Source: an uncultured Hyphomonas sp.
GTDB lineage: Bacteria > Pseudomonadota > Alphaproteobacteria > Caulobacterales > Hyphomonadaceae
DNA: 64,000 nt
Direction: 5' to 3'
NCBI RefSeq assembly: GCF_963675305.1
Contig: NZ_OY776147.1
Coordinates: 434,001 to 498,000, forward strand
Shown here piece by piece: positions 8,185-16,994 of the stretch; positions within the stretch are counted from its first letter, which is position 1, and every line of letters begins with the position of its first letter. Both the position numbers and the translations under genes were made by a program. The notes below the pieces were generated by a model, which saw only the letters and a list, made by a program, of their open reading frames with translations, made no database searches and was not told the origin of the DNA.

Positions 8185-9086
8185 TGTCCATCCTTATCGA
8201 CAAGAACACCAAGGTCCTCACGCAGGGCATGACCGGCAACACCGGCTCGTTCCACACCAACCAGGCGCTGGCCTATTTCGGCACCCAGATGGTTGGCGGT
8301 ATTCACCCGAAGAAGGGCGGCACCAACTGGACCGCCGATAACGGCCAGGAACTGCCGATCTTCGCATCGGTTGCCGAAGGCAAGGAAAAGACCGGCGCGG
8401 ATGCGTCCGTGGTCTATGTCCCGCCAGCCGGCGCAGCTGCTGCCATCGAAGAAGCCATCGATGCCGAAATCCCGCTGATCGTCTGCATCACGGAAGGCGT
8501 TCCGGTGCTCGACATGGTGCGCGTGAAAGCGAAGCTGGAAAAATCCAAGTCGCGCCTGATCGGACCGAACTGCCCGGGCCTCATCACGGCAAACGAGTGC
8601 AAGATCGGCATCATGCCGGGCTCCATCTTCAAGAAGGGCTCTGTCGGCGTCGTCTCGCGCTCCGGCACGCTGACCTATGAAGCCGTGTTCCAGACCACCC
8701 AGGTGGGCCTCGGACAGACATCCGCTGTCGGAATCGGCGGCGACCCGGTCAAAGGGACGGAATTTATCGATATCCTCGAAATGTTCCTTGCCGATGACGA
8801 AACCGAATCCATCATCATGATCGGTGAGATCGGCGGCAGTGCGGAAGAAGAAGCCGCGCAGTTCCTGATCGACGAGGCCAAGAAAGGCCGCAAGAAACCG
8901 ATGGTCGGCTTTATCGCCGGCCGGACCGCGCCTCCGGGACGGACGATGGGCCATGCCGGTGCCATCGTGTCCGGCGGCAAAGGCGATGCGGAGAGCAAGA
9001 TTGCTGCAATGGAAGCAGCCGGCATCCGTGTCTCGCCGTCGCCGGCACGCCTTGGTACGACCATGGTCGAGGTACTTAAGGGCTAG
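8184..9086 (+). CDS. sucD: Succinyl-CoA synthetase alpha subunit
   Basis: SucD carries the active-site phosphohistidine of succinyl-CoA synthetase and binds CoA. The 300-residue protein shows the CoA-binding QGMTGNTG.FH near residue 13, GPNCPG near 126, GEIGGSAEE.A near 215 and the phospho-histidine H257 in MGHAGAIV. The start overlaps the upstream stop by one base. The stop codon lies in a small hairpin, the first of several in the region before sucA. Confidence 0.98.
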   Translation: MSILIDKNTKVLTQGMTGNTGSFHTNQALAYFGTQMVGGIHPKKGGTNWTADNGQELPIFASVAEGKEKTGADASVVYVPPAGAAAAIEEAIDAEIPLIVCITEGVPVLDMVRVKAKLEKSKSRLIGPNCPGLITANECKIGIMPGSIFKKGSVGVVSRSGTLTYEAVFQTTQVGLGQTSAVGIGGDPVKGTEFIDILEMFLADDETESIIMIGEIGGSAEEEAAQFLIDEAKKGRKKPMVGFIAGRTAPPGRTMGHAGAIVSGGKGDAESKIAAMEAAGIRVSPSPARLGTTMVEVLKG

Positions 9087-9229
9087 AAAGCCCTGATAAA
9101 TTAGCCAGGACGGCCCTTGGCGGGGCCTACTCTGGCGTGGCCAGGATCTGACCCCGCCCAGGCCGTCCTCTTATGTGCACCCGGTAGGTACCGGGAAACC
9201 ATTACGTTCCTAAATAGTGGGGAACGTAA
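9079..9229 (+). promoter_or_regulatory. Structured sucD-sucA leader with four inverted repeats
   Basis: Four stem-loops follow each other. First, AGGGCT-AGAA-AGCCCT (9079-9094) spans the sucD stop. Second, a long stem pairs 9107-9125 with 9152-9169 (AGGACGGCC... with ...GGCCGTCCT, about 17 pairs with a small bulge) and encloses an inner CTGGC-GTG-GCCAG hairpin. Third is CCGGTA-GG-TACCGG (9181-9194). Fourth is TTACGTTCC-N10-GGAACGTAA (9202-9229), just before the sucA ribosome site. None is followed by a good T-tract, so a simple terminator is unlikely. A regulatory leader, attenuation or mRNA-stability element is possible. Conserved sucA-upstream RNA motifs are known from other proteobacteria, but I cannot say this belongs to one. 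Confidence 0.6.
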
Positions 9230-9247
9230 ATTGTCCCAGAGGACGAA

Positions 9248-12200
9248 TTGGACATGGCAGACGACGGCAGCCCGATGAATGGTTCGCGCAGCAAGGGCAA
9301 TTCGGCCCTTCTGGACACGGCCTTCCTGTATGGCGGCTCGGCCCAGTGGATCGAGCAGATGCAGGCAGCCTATGCGAAAAACCCCAGCTCTGTACCTGAG
9401 AGCTGGCGGGCCTTTTTCGCAGACATGGGCGATGATTCATCGAGTGCGGAGCGCAATGCCGAAGGCGCGACCTGGAAGCGCAGCGACTGGCCCCGGCCGG
9501 CGCTGGACGAACAGGTCGCCGCCTTTGACGGCAACTGGGCGCTGCTGGAACCCAAGCTTGAGAAGAAGATCAAGGGTGCCCGCCCGGCGGCATCCGACGA
9601 GGATGTGCACCGTGCGGTGAAGGACTCGATTCGCGCGATCATGATGATCCGCGCCTATCGTATGCGCGGCCACCTGGCCGCCCAGCTCGATCCGCTGCGT
9701 CTGGACAATCCGGGCGACCAGCCGGAGCTGGACCCGGCGACCTATGGCTTCACGGCCGAAGACATGGACCGCCGTATCTTCATCGATGGCTATCTCGGCC
9801 TCGAAACGGCGACGATCCCGGAAATGCTGGAGATCCTGCAGCGGACCTACTGCTCCACGATCGGCATCGAGTTCATGCACATCTCCGATCCGGAAGAGAA
9901 ATCCTGGCTGCAGGAACGGATCGAGGGCCCGGACAAGGGCGTTGCCTTCACCAATGAAGGCAAGAAGGCGATCCTTGCCAAGCTGATCGAAGCGGAAACC
10001 TTCGAACGCTTCCTCCACAAGCGCTATCCGGGCACCAAGCGTTTCGGCCTCGATGGCGGGGAAGCGGCTGTGCCGGCGCTGGAACAGATCATCAAGCGCG
10101 GCGGCGCGCTCGGCGTGAAGGAAATCGTGGTCGGCATGCCGCACCGCGGACGCCTCAACATGCTGGCCGCCGTGATGGGCAAGCCCTACGAGCAGATCTT
10201 CCACGAATTCCAGGGCGGCAACACGCAAGGCGCCGATGCTTTCGGCTCCGGCGACGTGAAATACCACCTCGGGGCGTCCTCCGACCGTGAGTTCGACGGC
10301 AACAAGGTGCACCTGTCGATGAACGCCAACCCGTCTCACCTCGAGGCGGTGGATCCGGTGGTGCTCGGCAAGTCCCGCTCCAAGCAGGAGATGGCGCACC
10401 GCGAAACCGGCACGCTGGACCGTTCGATCGTCCTGCCGCTGCTGCTGCATGGCGATGCGGCCTTTGCGGGGCAGGGGGTTGTGTCTGAATGTTTTGCGCT
10501 GTCCGGCCTGCAGGGCTACCGCACCGGCGGCACGATCCACTTTATCGTGAACAACCAGATCGGCTTCACGACCAGCCCGATGTATTCGCGGTCGTCTCCG
10601 TACCCGTCCGATGTGGCGCTGATGGTCCAGGCGCCGATCTTCCACGTCAATGGCGACGATCCGGAAGCGGTGACCTATGCCGCCAAGGTGGCGACCGAAT
10701 ACCGGCAGAAGTTCCACAAGGACGTTGTCATCGACATGTTCTGCTATCGGCGCTTCGGACACAATGAGGGCGATGAGCCCATGTTCACCCAGCCGGTGAT
10801 GTACAAGAAGATCAAGAACCACGTCTCGACGCGCGAGATCTATGCCAAACGCCTTGTCGAGGAAGGTCTTCTGACGGCGGAGCAGGTCGAGCAGCAGGTG
10901 GCTGACTTCGAATCCTATCTCGACCGTGAGTTTGACGCCGGCAAGAACTTCAAGGCGAAGAAAGCCGACTGGCTTGACGGCGAATGGAAAGGTCTCGGCC
11001 TGCCGCATGATGACGAACGCCGCGGCAAGACGGGCGTTGCCAAGAAACGCCTTCAGGCGCTTGGCCAGTCCATCACCACCGTGCCGGAAGGCGTGGACAT
11101 CCACCGTACGCTGGCCCGGGTCATCGACAACCGTGCCCAGACGATCTCGAAGGGGCAGGGGCTCGACTGGGCCACCGCCGAGCATCTCGCCTTTGCGACG
11201 CTGGTGGATGAAGGCTTCCCGGTGCGCCTGTCCGGCCAGGATTGCGGCCGCGGCACATTCTCCCAGCGCCACAGCCACATTGTCGACCAGACGACCGGCG
11301 AGAAATACACGCCGCTGAACAATATCAGCGACACGCAGGCCCAGTATGAAGTGATCGACTCGCTGCTCTCGGAAGAGGCGGTGCTCGGTTACGAATACGG
11401 CTATTCGCTGGCGGACCCGAACACGCTGACCCTGTGGGAAGCCCAGTTCGGTGACTTCTCCAACGGCGCGCAGGTCTTCTTCGACCAGTTCATCTCCTCG
11501 GCCGAACGCAAATGGCTGCGGATGAGCGGCCTGACCATCCTCCTGCCGCACGGCTATGAAGGTCAGGGGCCGGAACACTCTTCCGCCCGCCTTGAGCGCT
11601 TCCTGCAGATGTGCGCCGAAGACAACTGGCAGGTCTGCAACCTGACGACGCCGGCGAACTATTTCCACGCCCTGCGCCGCCAGATCCACCGCGACTTCCG
11701 CAAGCCGCTGATCATCATGACGCCGAAATCGCTTCTGCGTCACAAGCTGGCCACGTCTTCTCTGGACGATATGGGGTCCAAGACGAGCTTCCACCGCGTC
11801 CTCTGGGACGATGCGGAGACCGAAGGCCGCGAAGGCAAGGTCAAGCTGGTGAAGGACAACAAGGTCCGCCGCGTCGTGCTTTGCTCGGGCAAGGTCTATT
11901 ACGACCTGTTCGAAAAGCGCGAAGAGCTGGGCATCGACGATGTCTACCTGATGCGGATCGAACAGTTCTATCCGGTGCCGCGCAAATCCATGATGAAGGA
12001 AATGTCCCGCTTCAAGCAGGCTGAATTCGTCTGGTGCCAGGAAGAACCGCGCAATATGGGCGGCTGGACGTTCATCCGTGACGAGATCGAATGGTGTGCC
12101 GGGCAGATCGGCGCGAAAATCCCGCGTCCGCGCTATGCAGGCCGTGCCCCTTCGGCGGCGACGGCCACCGGCCTTCTGTCGAAGCATAATGCAGAGCAGA

Positions 12201-12262
12201 ACGCCCTCGTCATGACAGCCCTGTCACCCGATCCGGTCGACGACCGGATCGTTTCGCCCTGA
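9248..12262 (+). CDS. sucA: 2-Oxoglutarate dehydrogenase E1 component
   Basis: SucA is the thiamine-diphosphate decarboxylase of the 2-oxoglutarate dehydrogenase complex, passing succinyl groups to the lipoyl domains of SucB. At 1004 residues it is full length. The N-terminal FLYGGSAQWIEQMQ and SWRAFF segment, GMPHRGRLN, the diphosphate-binding HVNGDDPEAV region, RFGHNEGDEP, and the C-terminal LLPHGYEGQGPEHSSARLER are visible. The start is TTG at 9248 or ATG at 9254; the GAGG at about 9238 fits either. It is preceded by an unusual structured leader and followed 35 nt later by sucB. No E3 (lpd) gene lies nearby. Confidence 0.97.
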   Translation: MDMADDGSPMNGSRSKGNSALLDTAFLYGGSAQWIEQMQAAYAKNPSSVPESWRAFFADMGDDSSSAERNAEGATWKRSDWPRPALDEQVAAFDGNWALLEPKLEKKIKGARPAASDEDVHRAVKDSIRAIMMIRAYRMRGHLAAQLDPLRLDNPGDQPELDPATYGFTAEDMDRRIFIDGYLGLETATIPEMLEILQRTYCSTIGIEFMHISDPEEKSWLQERIEGPDKGVAFTNEGKKAILAKLIEAETFERFLHKRYPGTKRFGLDGGEAAVPALEQIIKRGGALGVKEIVVGMPHRGRLNMLAAVMGKPYEQIFHEFQGGNTQGADAFGSGDVKYHLGASSDREFDGNKVHLSMNANPSHLEAVDPVVLGKSRSKQEMAHRETGTLDRSIVLPLLLHGDAAFAGQGVVSECFALSGLQGYRTGGTIHFIVNNQIGFTTSPMYSRSSPYPSDVALMVQAPIFHVNGDDPEAVTYAAKVATEYRQKFHKDVVIDMFCYRRFGHNEGDEPMFTQPVMYKKIKNHVSTREIYAKRLVEEGLLTAEQVEQQVADFESYLDREFDAGKNFKAKKADWLDGEWKGLGLPHDDERRGKTGVAKKRLQALGQSITTVPEGVDIHRTLARVIDNRAQTISKGQGLDWATAEHLAFATLVDEGFPVRLSGQDCGRGTFSQRHSHIVDQTTGEKYTPLNNISDTQAQYEVIDSLLSEEAVLGYEYGYSLADPNTLTLWEAQFGDFSNGAQVFFDQFISSAERKWLRMSGLTILLPHGYEGQGPEHSSARLERFLQMCAEDNWQVCNLTTPANYFHALRRQIHRDFRKPLIIMTPKSLLRHKLATSSLDDMGSKTSFHRVLWDDAETEGREGKVKLVKDNKVRRVVLCSGKVYYDLFEKREELGIDDVYLMRIEQFYPVPRKSMMKEMSRFKQAEFVWCQEEPRNMGGWTFIRDEIEWCAGQIGAKIPRPRYAGRAPSAATATGLLSKHNAEQNALVMTALSPDPVDDRIVSP

Positions 12263-12297
12263 CTTTCAGAAAAATAATAACGCATACGGATCATCAC

Positions 12298-13809
12298 ATG
12301 ACCGACATTACTGTTCCCACACTCGGCGAAAGCATCACCGAGGCCACGGTTGGCCAGTGGCTGAAAGCCGAGGGCGACGCCGTTAAAAAAGACGACGTGC
12401 TCGTCGAGCTCGAAACCGACAAGGTCTCCGTCGAAGTGTCCGCCACCGAAGACGGTGTGCTGGGCGCGATTGTTGCCAAGCCGGGCGATACGGTTGAAAT
12501 CGGCGCCGTCCTGGGCCGCCTCGATGGCGGGGCAGGCGGTGCAAAGCCCGCTGCGGCCGCACCTGCCAAGGAAGAGGCCAAGGAAGAGTCAAAACCTGCC
12601 GCTGCGCCCGCTGCATCCGGCGGCGAGACGACTGACATCGTCGTCCCGGTGATGGGCGAGAGCGTTGCCGAAGGCACGCTGTCCACCTTCCTCAAGAAGC
12701 CGGGCGAAGCGGTCAAGAAAGACGAGACCATCGCCGAGATCGAGACCGACAAGGTCGCCCTCGAAGTGCCGGCCCCGGCCGATGGCGTGATCGCCGAATG
12801 GACTGTTGCCGAAGGCACGTCCGTGACGCCGGGTTCCGTGATCGGACGGGTTAGCGCCTCTGCCGGAGCATCGGCTGCGCCCGCCGCAGCGTCCGCACCC
12901 AAATCCGCTGCCCCAGCTGCCGCTTCCGGTGACCGCCCGGTCGCCCCGTCGGTCCGCCGGATCTCGGCAGAGGCCGGTGTCGATCCGCAGAATATTCCAG
13001 GCACCGGCCGCGACGGCCGCGCAACGAAGGCTGATGCCATGGCTTATGTGAACGCCCCCAAAGCCCCGGCAGCTGCGCCTGCCGCCCCGAGCGCGCCGCG
13101 CGAAACCGGCCCGCGGGAAGAGCGTGTGCGGATGACCCGCCTGCGCCAGACCATCGCCCGCCGCCTGAAAGAGGCCCAAGACACGGCCGCCATGCTGACG
13201 ACGTTCAACGATGTCGACATGGGCGCCATCATGGACCTGCGGAAGAAGCACCAGGAAAGCTTCGTCGCCAAGCACGGCATCAAGCTCGGCTTCATGAGCT
13301 TCTTCGTGAAAGCCTGTGTGAATGCACTGAAAGAGGTTCCGGCGGTCAATGCCGAGATCGATGGCCAGGACATCATCTACAAGAACTTCTATGACATCGG
13401 CGTTGCCGTGGGCACCGAGAAGGGCCTCGTCGTGCCGGTCGTGCGCGACTCCGACGATCTGTCCCTCGCCGGGATCGAGAAGGCGATTGCCAATCTCGGC
13501 AAGAAGGCCCGCGACGGTGAGCTGACCATCGGCGACATGCAGGGCGGCACGTTCACCATCTCGAACGGCGGCATCTATGGCTCGCTGATGTCGACGCCGA
13601 TCCTCAACCCGCCGCAATCCGGCGTGCTGGGCATGCACCGCATCGAACAGCGCCCGGTCGCCGTGAATGGCGAGGTCAAGATCCGCCCGATGATGTATCT
13701 CGCGCTCTCCTATGACCACCGCATCGTCGACGGCAAGGAAGCGGTGACCTTCCTCGTCCGCGTCAAGGAAGCGCTGGAAGATCCGGAGCGGATGCTTCTG
13801 GAAGTCTGA
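12298..13809 (+). CDS. sucB: Dihydrolipoyllysine-residue succinyltransferase (E2o) with two lipoyl domains
   Basis: SucB is the core acyltransferase of the 2-oxoglutarate dehydrogenase complex. It is 503 residues, about 100 longer than the usual ~400, because it carries two lipoyl domains. Domain 1 (residues 1-76) has its lipoyl lysine at K42 in ETDKVSVEV; domain 2 (about 111-185) has K152 in ETDKVALEV. Ala/Pro-rich linkers join them to a peripheral subunit-binding domain (about 215-250, PSVRRISAEAGVDP) and the catalytic domain with H474 and D478 in DHRIVDGKEA. E2o proteins normally have one lipoyl domain. It ends the operon at a strong terminator. Confidence 0.96.
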   Translation: MTDITVPTLGESITEATVGQWLKAEGDAVKKDDVLVELETDKVSVEVSATEDGVLGAIVAKPGDTVEIGAVLGRLDGGAGGAKPAAAAPAKEEAKEESKPAAAPAASGGETTDIVVPVMGESVAEGTLSTFLKKPGEAVKKDETIAEIETDKVALEVPAPADGVIAEWTVAEGTSVTPGSVIGRVSASAGASAAPAAASAPKSAAPAAASGDRPVAPSVRRISAEAGVDPQNIPGTGRDGRATKADAMAYVNAPKAPAAAPAAPSAPRETGPREERVRMTRLRQTIARRLKEAQDTAAMLTTFNDVDMGAIMDLRKKHQESFVAKHGIKLGFMSFFVKACVNALKEVPAVNAEIDGQDIIYKNFYDIGVAVGTEKGLVVPVVRDSDDLSLAGIEKAIANLGKKARDGELTIGDMQGGTFTISNGGIYGSLMSTPILNPPQSGVLGMHRIEQRPVAVNGEVKIRPMMYLALSYDHRIVDGKEAVTFLVRVKEALEDPERMLLEV

Positions 13810-13832
13810 TCCAATCCGGCACAGATGATTTC

Positions 13833-13866
13833 AAAAGCCCTCCCGCGCACCGGGAGGGCTTTTTTC
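13833..13866 (+). terminator. Intrinsic terminator after sucB
   Basis: AAAGCCCTCCCG, a CGCAC loop and CGGGAGGGCTTT form a perfect GC-rich stem followed by a run of six to seven T. It closes the suc operon. Confidence 0.95.
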
Positions 13867-13975
13867 ATTGTCAGACCGTCTTCACGATAGGTTGAGCGCT
13901 CCTGATTGCGCGCGCTCTTGCATTGCGCATGGCGCGCCACAGCTTAAGCTGATCCAAAACGCAGGAAGGAACGCC

Positions 13976-14857
13976 ATGACCGATCCCACTTACACGCCGC
14001 CGAAAGTCTGGACCTGGGACAAGGAAAGCGGCGGCCGCTTCGCCAGCATCAACCGGCCCATTGCCGGGCCGACGCATGACAAGGAACTGCCAGTCGGCAA
14101 GCATCCGTTCCAGCTCTACTCCCTCGGCACGCCGAATGGCGTGAAGGTGACGATCATGTTCGAGGAGCTGCTCGCCGCCGGGCACAAGGATGCCGAATAT
14201 GATGCCTGGCTGATCAATATCGGGGAAGGGGACCAGTTCGGCTCCGGCTTCGTCGATGTGAACCCGAACTCCAAGATCCCGGCCCTGATGGACCATTCCA
14301 CCAATCCGCCGACGCGCCTGTTCGAATCCGGCTCGATGCTGCTCTATCTCGCCGAGAAGTTCGGCGCCTTCCTGCCGACGGATCATCACAAGCGCACAGA
14401 GGCGCTGAACTGGTTGTTCTGGCAGATGGGCTCTGCGCCCTTCCTCGGCGGCGGTTTCGGCCATTTCTACGCCTATGCGCCGGAGAAGTACGAGTATCCG
14501 ATCAACCGCTACGCCATGGAAGTGAAGCGGCAGCTGGACGTGCTGGACCGGCGCCTGAAGGACAATGAATACCTTGCGGGCGACGAATACTCGATTGCCG
14601 ACATGGCCGTGTGGCCCTGGTATGGCGCGCTGGTCACCGGCGCGGTCTATGATGCGGGCGAGTTCCTGCAGGTGCAGGACTATACGAACGTCATCCGCTG
14701 GATGAAGCAGGTCGGCGCCCGGCCGGCAGTGCGGCGCGGCCAGATGGTGAACCGCACGTTCGGCAAGCCGGAATCCCAGCTGCGCGAGCGACACGATGCC
14801 AGCGATTTCGACACCAAGACACAGGACAAGCTGGAAGCAGAAAAGGCGGATGAATGA
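13976..14857 (+). CDS. yghU: YghU-like glutathione-dependent disulfide-bond oxidoreductase
   Basis: A 293-residue glutathione S-transferase superfamily protein closely matching the E. coli YghU pattern from end to end: KVWTWDKESGG, INRPIAGPTH, PVGKHPFQLYSLGTPNG, VNPNSKIPAL, FLGGGFGHFY and ERHDASDF at the C-terminus. YghU-type enzymes bind two glutathiones and reduce disulfides and organic peroxides rather than conjugate substrates. It has an N-terminal thioredoxin fold (about 45-135) and a C-terminal helical domain (about 145-265). The start at 13976 has an AGGAAGG site. The stop overlaps the next gene's start by 4 nt. Confidence 0.93.
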   Translation: MTDPTYTPPKVWTWDKESGGRFASINRPIAGPTHDKELPVGKHPFQLYSLGTPNGVKVTIMFEELLAAGHKDAEYDAWLINIGEGDQFGSGFVDVNPNSKIPALMDHSTNPPTRLFESGSMLLYLAEKFGAFLPTDHHKRTEALNWLFWQMGSAPFLGGGFGHFYAYAPEKYEYPINRYAMEVKRQLDVLDRRLKDNEYLAGDEYSIADMAVWPWYGALVTGAVYDAGEFLQVQDYTNVIRWMKQVGARPAVRRGQMVNRTFGKPESQLRERHDASDFDTKTQDKLEAEKADE

Positions 14858-15831
14858 GTCTGTTCGGCCTGTTCGGGAAGAGACCACCTCCTTTCGATGA
14901 AACGGAAGGCGATCCGAACATTGCCACCGGCCTTGGCCTGATCGAGGCCGGGGACGGGGCGGCGCTCGGGGCGCTGTATGTGGGCCTGTCCCCGGCGGAC
15001 CGCATACATTTCATCGACGGGCTTGGCCTCCTGACAGAGGTGGCCGCGCCGCTGCCGTCCCTGGACGCGCATCCGGCCATGCCCGCGATCCAGGGCGGGC
15101 TTTGCTATATCTGGGCCCACCGCCTGCGCGGCTATGCAACGGCAGACCGCACCAGCGATGGCCAGGTGATGGACATGGCCGAAATGGCCTTCCACGCGCA
15201 GGACCTGCTGGCCGAGGCGGCAAGGCAGACGCCCGGCGACAGCGCGCTGCACGCCTTCCGCATCCGCGCCATGATGCTGACCGGTGGGGAAGAGGGCGAC
15301 TTCGAGACGGTCTGCGCCGACCTAAAGGCGACAGGGGAGGCGAACCTCCTCGCCGAAATGGCCCGCCTGAACTTCCTGACTACGAAGTGGGGCGGCAGCC
15401 ATGAGCAGATGTACGGCGTGGCCGATGCGGCCGCTGCCGATCCGCCGAATGCGGCGTTCCTGTCCCTGCATGCGCGGGCGTGGATCGAGGAATGGCTCTA
15501 CGAAACCGGTATGAACGATGTGCGTGAGGAGCGGGCCGCCTTCCAGGCGCGCAGGCAATCTCAGGAATTCCGGGCGGAAATTGCCGCGCTGGACGATCGA
15601 TTCCACGCGCTGCTGGCAGACCTGCCGGCGCCCAGCCGTGTGGAACGCCAGTTCGCGCACAACAATTTTGCCATGCTGTTCCATCTGAACGCCGACAAGG
15701 CGCGGCTGAAACCGCATCTTGAAGCGATTGGCAGTACGCCAATGAGCATGCCATGGGGGTATGTTTTTGGCGAAAATGTTCCGAAGGGGCTCAACAAGTT
15801 GCGCAAGGCGACCGGTCTGGCGCAACTCTGA
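14854..15831 (+). CDS. Hypothetical protein coupled to yghU
   Basis: A 325-residue, apparently cytoplasmic, helix-rich protein with no signal or membrane segment. I do not recognise the family. The N-terminus begins MSLFGLFGKR, followed by segments that read like helical repeats (LYVGLSPADR, AEMAFHAQDLLAEAARQTPGD, AEMARLNFLTTKWGGSHEQM), resembling a TPR-like or DUF4034-like solenoid. It starts inside the yghU stop (ATGA), so the two are translated together, but nothing else links it to redox chemistry. Confidence 0.7.
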   Translation: MSLFGLFGKRPPPFDETEGDPNIATGLGLIEAGDGAALGALYVGLSPADRIHFIDGLGLLTEVAAPLPSLDAHPAMPAIQGGLCYIWAHRLRGYATADRTSDGQVMDMAEMAFHAQDLLAEAARQTPGDSALHAFRIRAMMLTGGEEGDFETVCADLKATGEANLLAEMARLNFLTTKWGGSHEQMYGVADAAAADPPNAAFLSLHARAWIEEWLYETGMNDVREERAAFQARRQSQEFRAEIAALDDRFHALLADLPAPSRVERQFAHNNFAMLFHLNADKARLKPHLEAIGSTPMSMPWGYVFGENVPKGLNKLRKATGLAQL

Positions 15832-15915
15832 CCCCGCTGCTGCGGCACCGCACCTCGTTCCTTGCGCCGCGGCGGCCGCCCATATAGGGCAAGACGATCA
15901 GTTCTGAGAGGCCGT

Positions 15916-16260
15916 ATGACGACCTATACTTCCGACCCGCGCCGGCACACCGCCGAGACCGCAGAGACGATGACCGATGTCCGCTATGAGGTCGACCGGA
16001 TCGACCGCCTCCTGGTGGAGATCCTGGCAGAACGCCAGTCCTTCATGGACGCAGCGGCCCGGATCAAGGGCGACCGCAACATCGTGCATGACCGCGCCCG
16101 GATTGAGGATGTGGTGGCCAAGGTGAAAGCGGCCTGCGAAGCCGCGGGTCTGTCGCCCGCCATCGCAGAGCCGGTCTGGCGGACGCTGATCGACCGCTGC
16201 ATCGCCTATGAATTTGAGAGCTACGACGCTCTGAGCGCGCCTCTGCCCGCCAGTTCGTGA
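15916..16260 (+). CDS. Chorismate mutase, AroQ class
   Basis: A 114-residue single-domain AroQ-type chorismate mutase, which converts chorismate to prephenate in Phe/Tyr synthesis. The all-helical domain has the family order: an N-terminal helix VRYEVDRIDRLLVEILAERQSFMDA read here in parts (the R of YEVDRID and the R of ERQ), a central AARIKGD with the catalytic Lys region, and RIEDVVAKV followed by WRTLIDRCIAYE. A related isochorismate-pyruvate lyase role cannot be excluded. The ATG at 15916 follows GAGAGG. Its 3' end overlaps the convergent HPt gene by 40 bp. Confidence 0.85.
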   Translation: MTTYTSDPRRHTAETAETMTDVRYEVDRIDRLLVEILAERQSFMDAAARIKGDRNIVHDRARIEDVVAKVKAACEAAGLSPAIAEPVWRTLIDRCIAYEFESYDALSAPLPASS

Positions 16261-16601
16261 GCGGCTTTCGCCACTTCTTCCATCGTGGCGCTCAGGCAGT
16301 CGCGTACATCTCCCAGCAGCACGGCGGCGGCGGTCGTGCTGGGCGGCGTCTCTGAACGCCCGGCCTTTTCGGCAAGCTCGCAATAGCTGGCAAGGCGCAG
16401 TGCGCCCAGCGACAGGCAGGCGCCTTTCAGCGTGTGGGCCGCGTCTGCCCATTGTTTCGGCTCGGCTTTCGGATCCATCAGGCGCATCCAGAGCCCGGTC
16501 TGCTCCCGGAAAATGTCGATGACCTCAAGGGCGAGATCCTTGTCTCCGCCGGTCATGGCGTTCAGGTGATCTCGGTCGAGCAGGGCAAGTGTGGACGACA
16601 T
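16221..16601 (-). CDS. Histidine phosphotransfer (HPt) domain protein
   Basis: A 126-residue stand-alone HPt protein. The phospho-accepting histidine is H56 in AAHTLKGACLSLGA, within the expected four-helix domain (LLDRDHLNAM, ALEVIDIFREQT, ADAAHTLKG, LASYCELAEKAGR). It would carry phosphoryl groups between a hybrid kinase and a receiver, as ChpT-like or Ypd1-like proteins do. No kinase is adjacent. I chose 16601 over 16619 because GGAG lies at a suitable distance before the inner ATG. The gene overlaps the chorismate mutase gene tail to tail by 40 bp. Confidence 0.85.
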   Translation of the reverse strand: MSSTLALLDRDHLNAMTGGDKDLALEVIDIFREQTGLWMRLMDPKAEPKQWADAAHTLKGACLSLGALRLASYCELAEKAGRSETPPSTTAAAVLLGDVRDCLSATMEEVAKAAHELAGRGALRAS

Positions 16602-16994
16602 GACTGGAATCTCCGGCAATTGCAGAGAGTCTTACACAAGCCGCTTTGTAACGAGGTTAACGGGATCGAAATGCCACGATTTATGGTTTGTCGGTGAAAG
16701 ATTTTCGCGTTATAGAGCCGGGAAGAGGGGCGAGAATGCCCCCTCTATCAACACATCTGACGTCATGGGGGCCGTTGTGGCTATCATCATCCTGATCCGG
16801 AATCTTGTCATTGCTGGTGTTCTGGCCTGGCTCGGAATCGAGTTCGCCCCGGATGACAATTCAGACAGATCCGAGCCCGGCCCTCAAAGCGCCTTGATTC
16901 TCGGCCATTCTCTTAAATAAGTTCTGTCGCCAGACCCGCTGCTGTTAAGCAATCCGGTCTCGCGCCGGACGCTATGACGCGGTATAAGGGTGGT
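16602..16994. other. Intergenic region before the coiled-coil gene
   Basis: About 390 bp. It includes the promoter region of the HPt gene on the minus strand and of the following gene on the plus strand. A short possible open frame at 16765 is listed separately. GTTAAC (near 16656) and several AT-rich stretches could be promoter parts, but I see no repeat, RNA gene or terminator I would defend. Confidence 0.4.
16765..16920 (+). CDS. Possible small single-pass membrane protein
   Basis: A 51-residue open frame starting MGAVVAIIILIRNLVIAGVL, with one hydrophobic helix and a polar, Pro/Ser-containing tail. Hydrophobic N-terminus and position in an otherwise empty gap make it plausible, but there is no strong Shine-Dalgarno sequence and no family match that I know. 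It may be chance. Confidence 0.3.
   Translation: MGAVVAIIILIRNLVIAGVLAWLGIEFAPDDNSDRSEPGPQSALILGHSLK

Noticed and set aside
9437..12187. A very long minus-strand open frame opposite sucA
   Set aside because: It mirrors the codon periodicity of a high-GC gene and its translation is low-complexity (Arg/His/Asp/Gly rich) with no family motif; sucA on the plus strand is certain.
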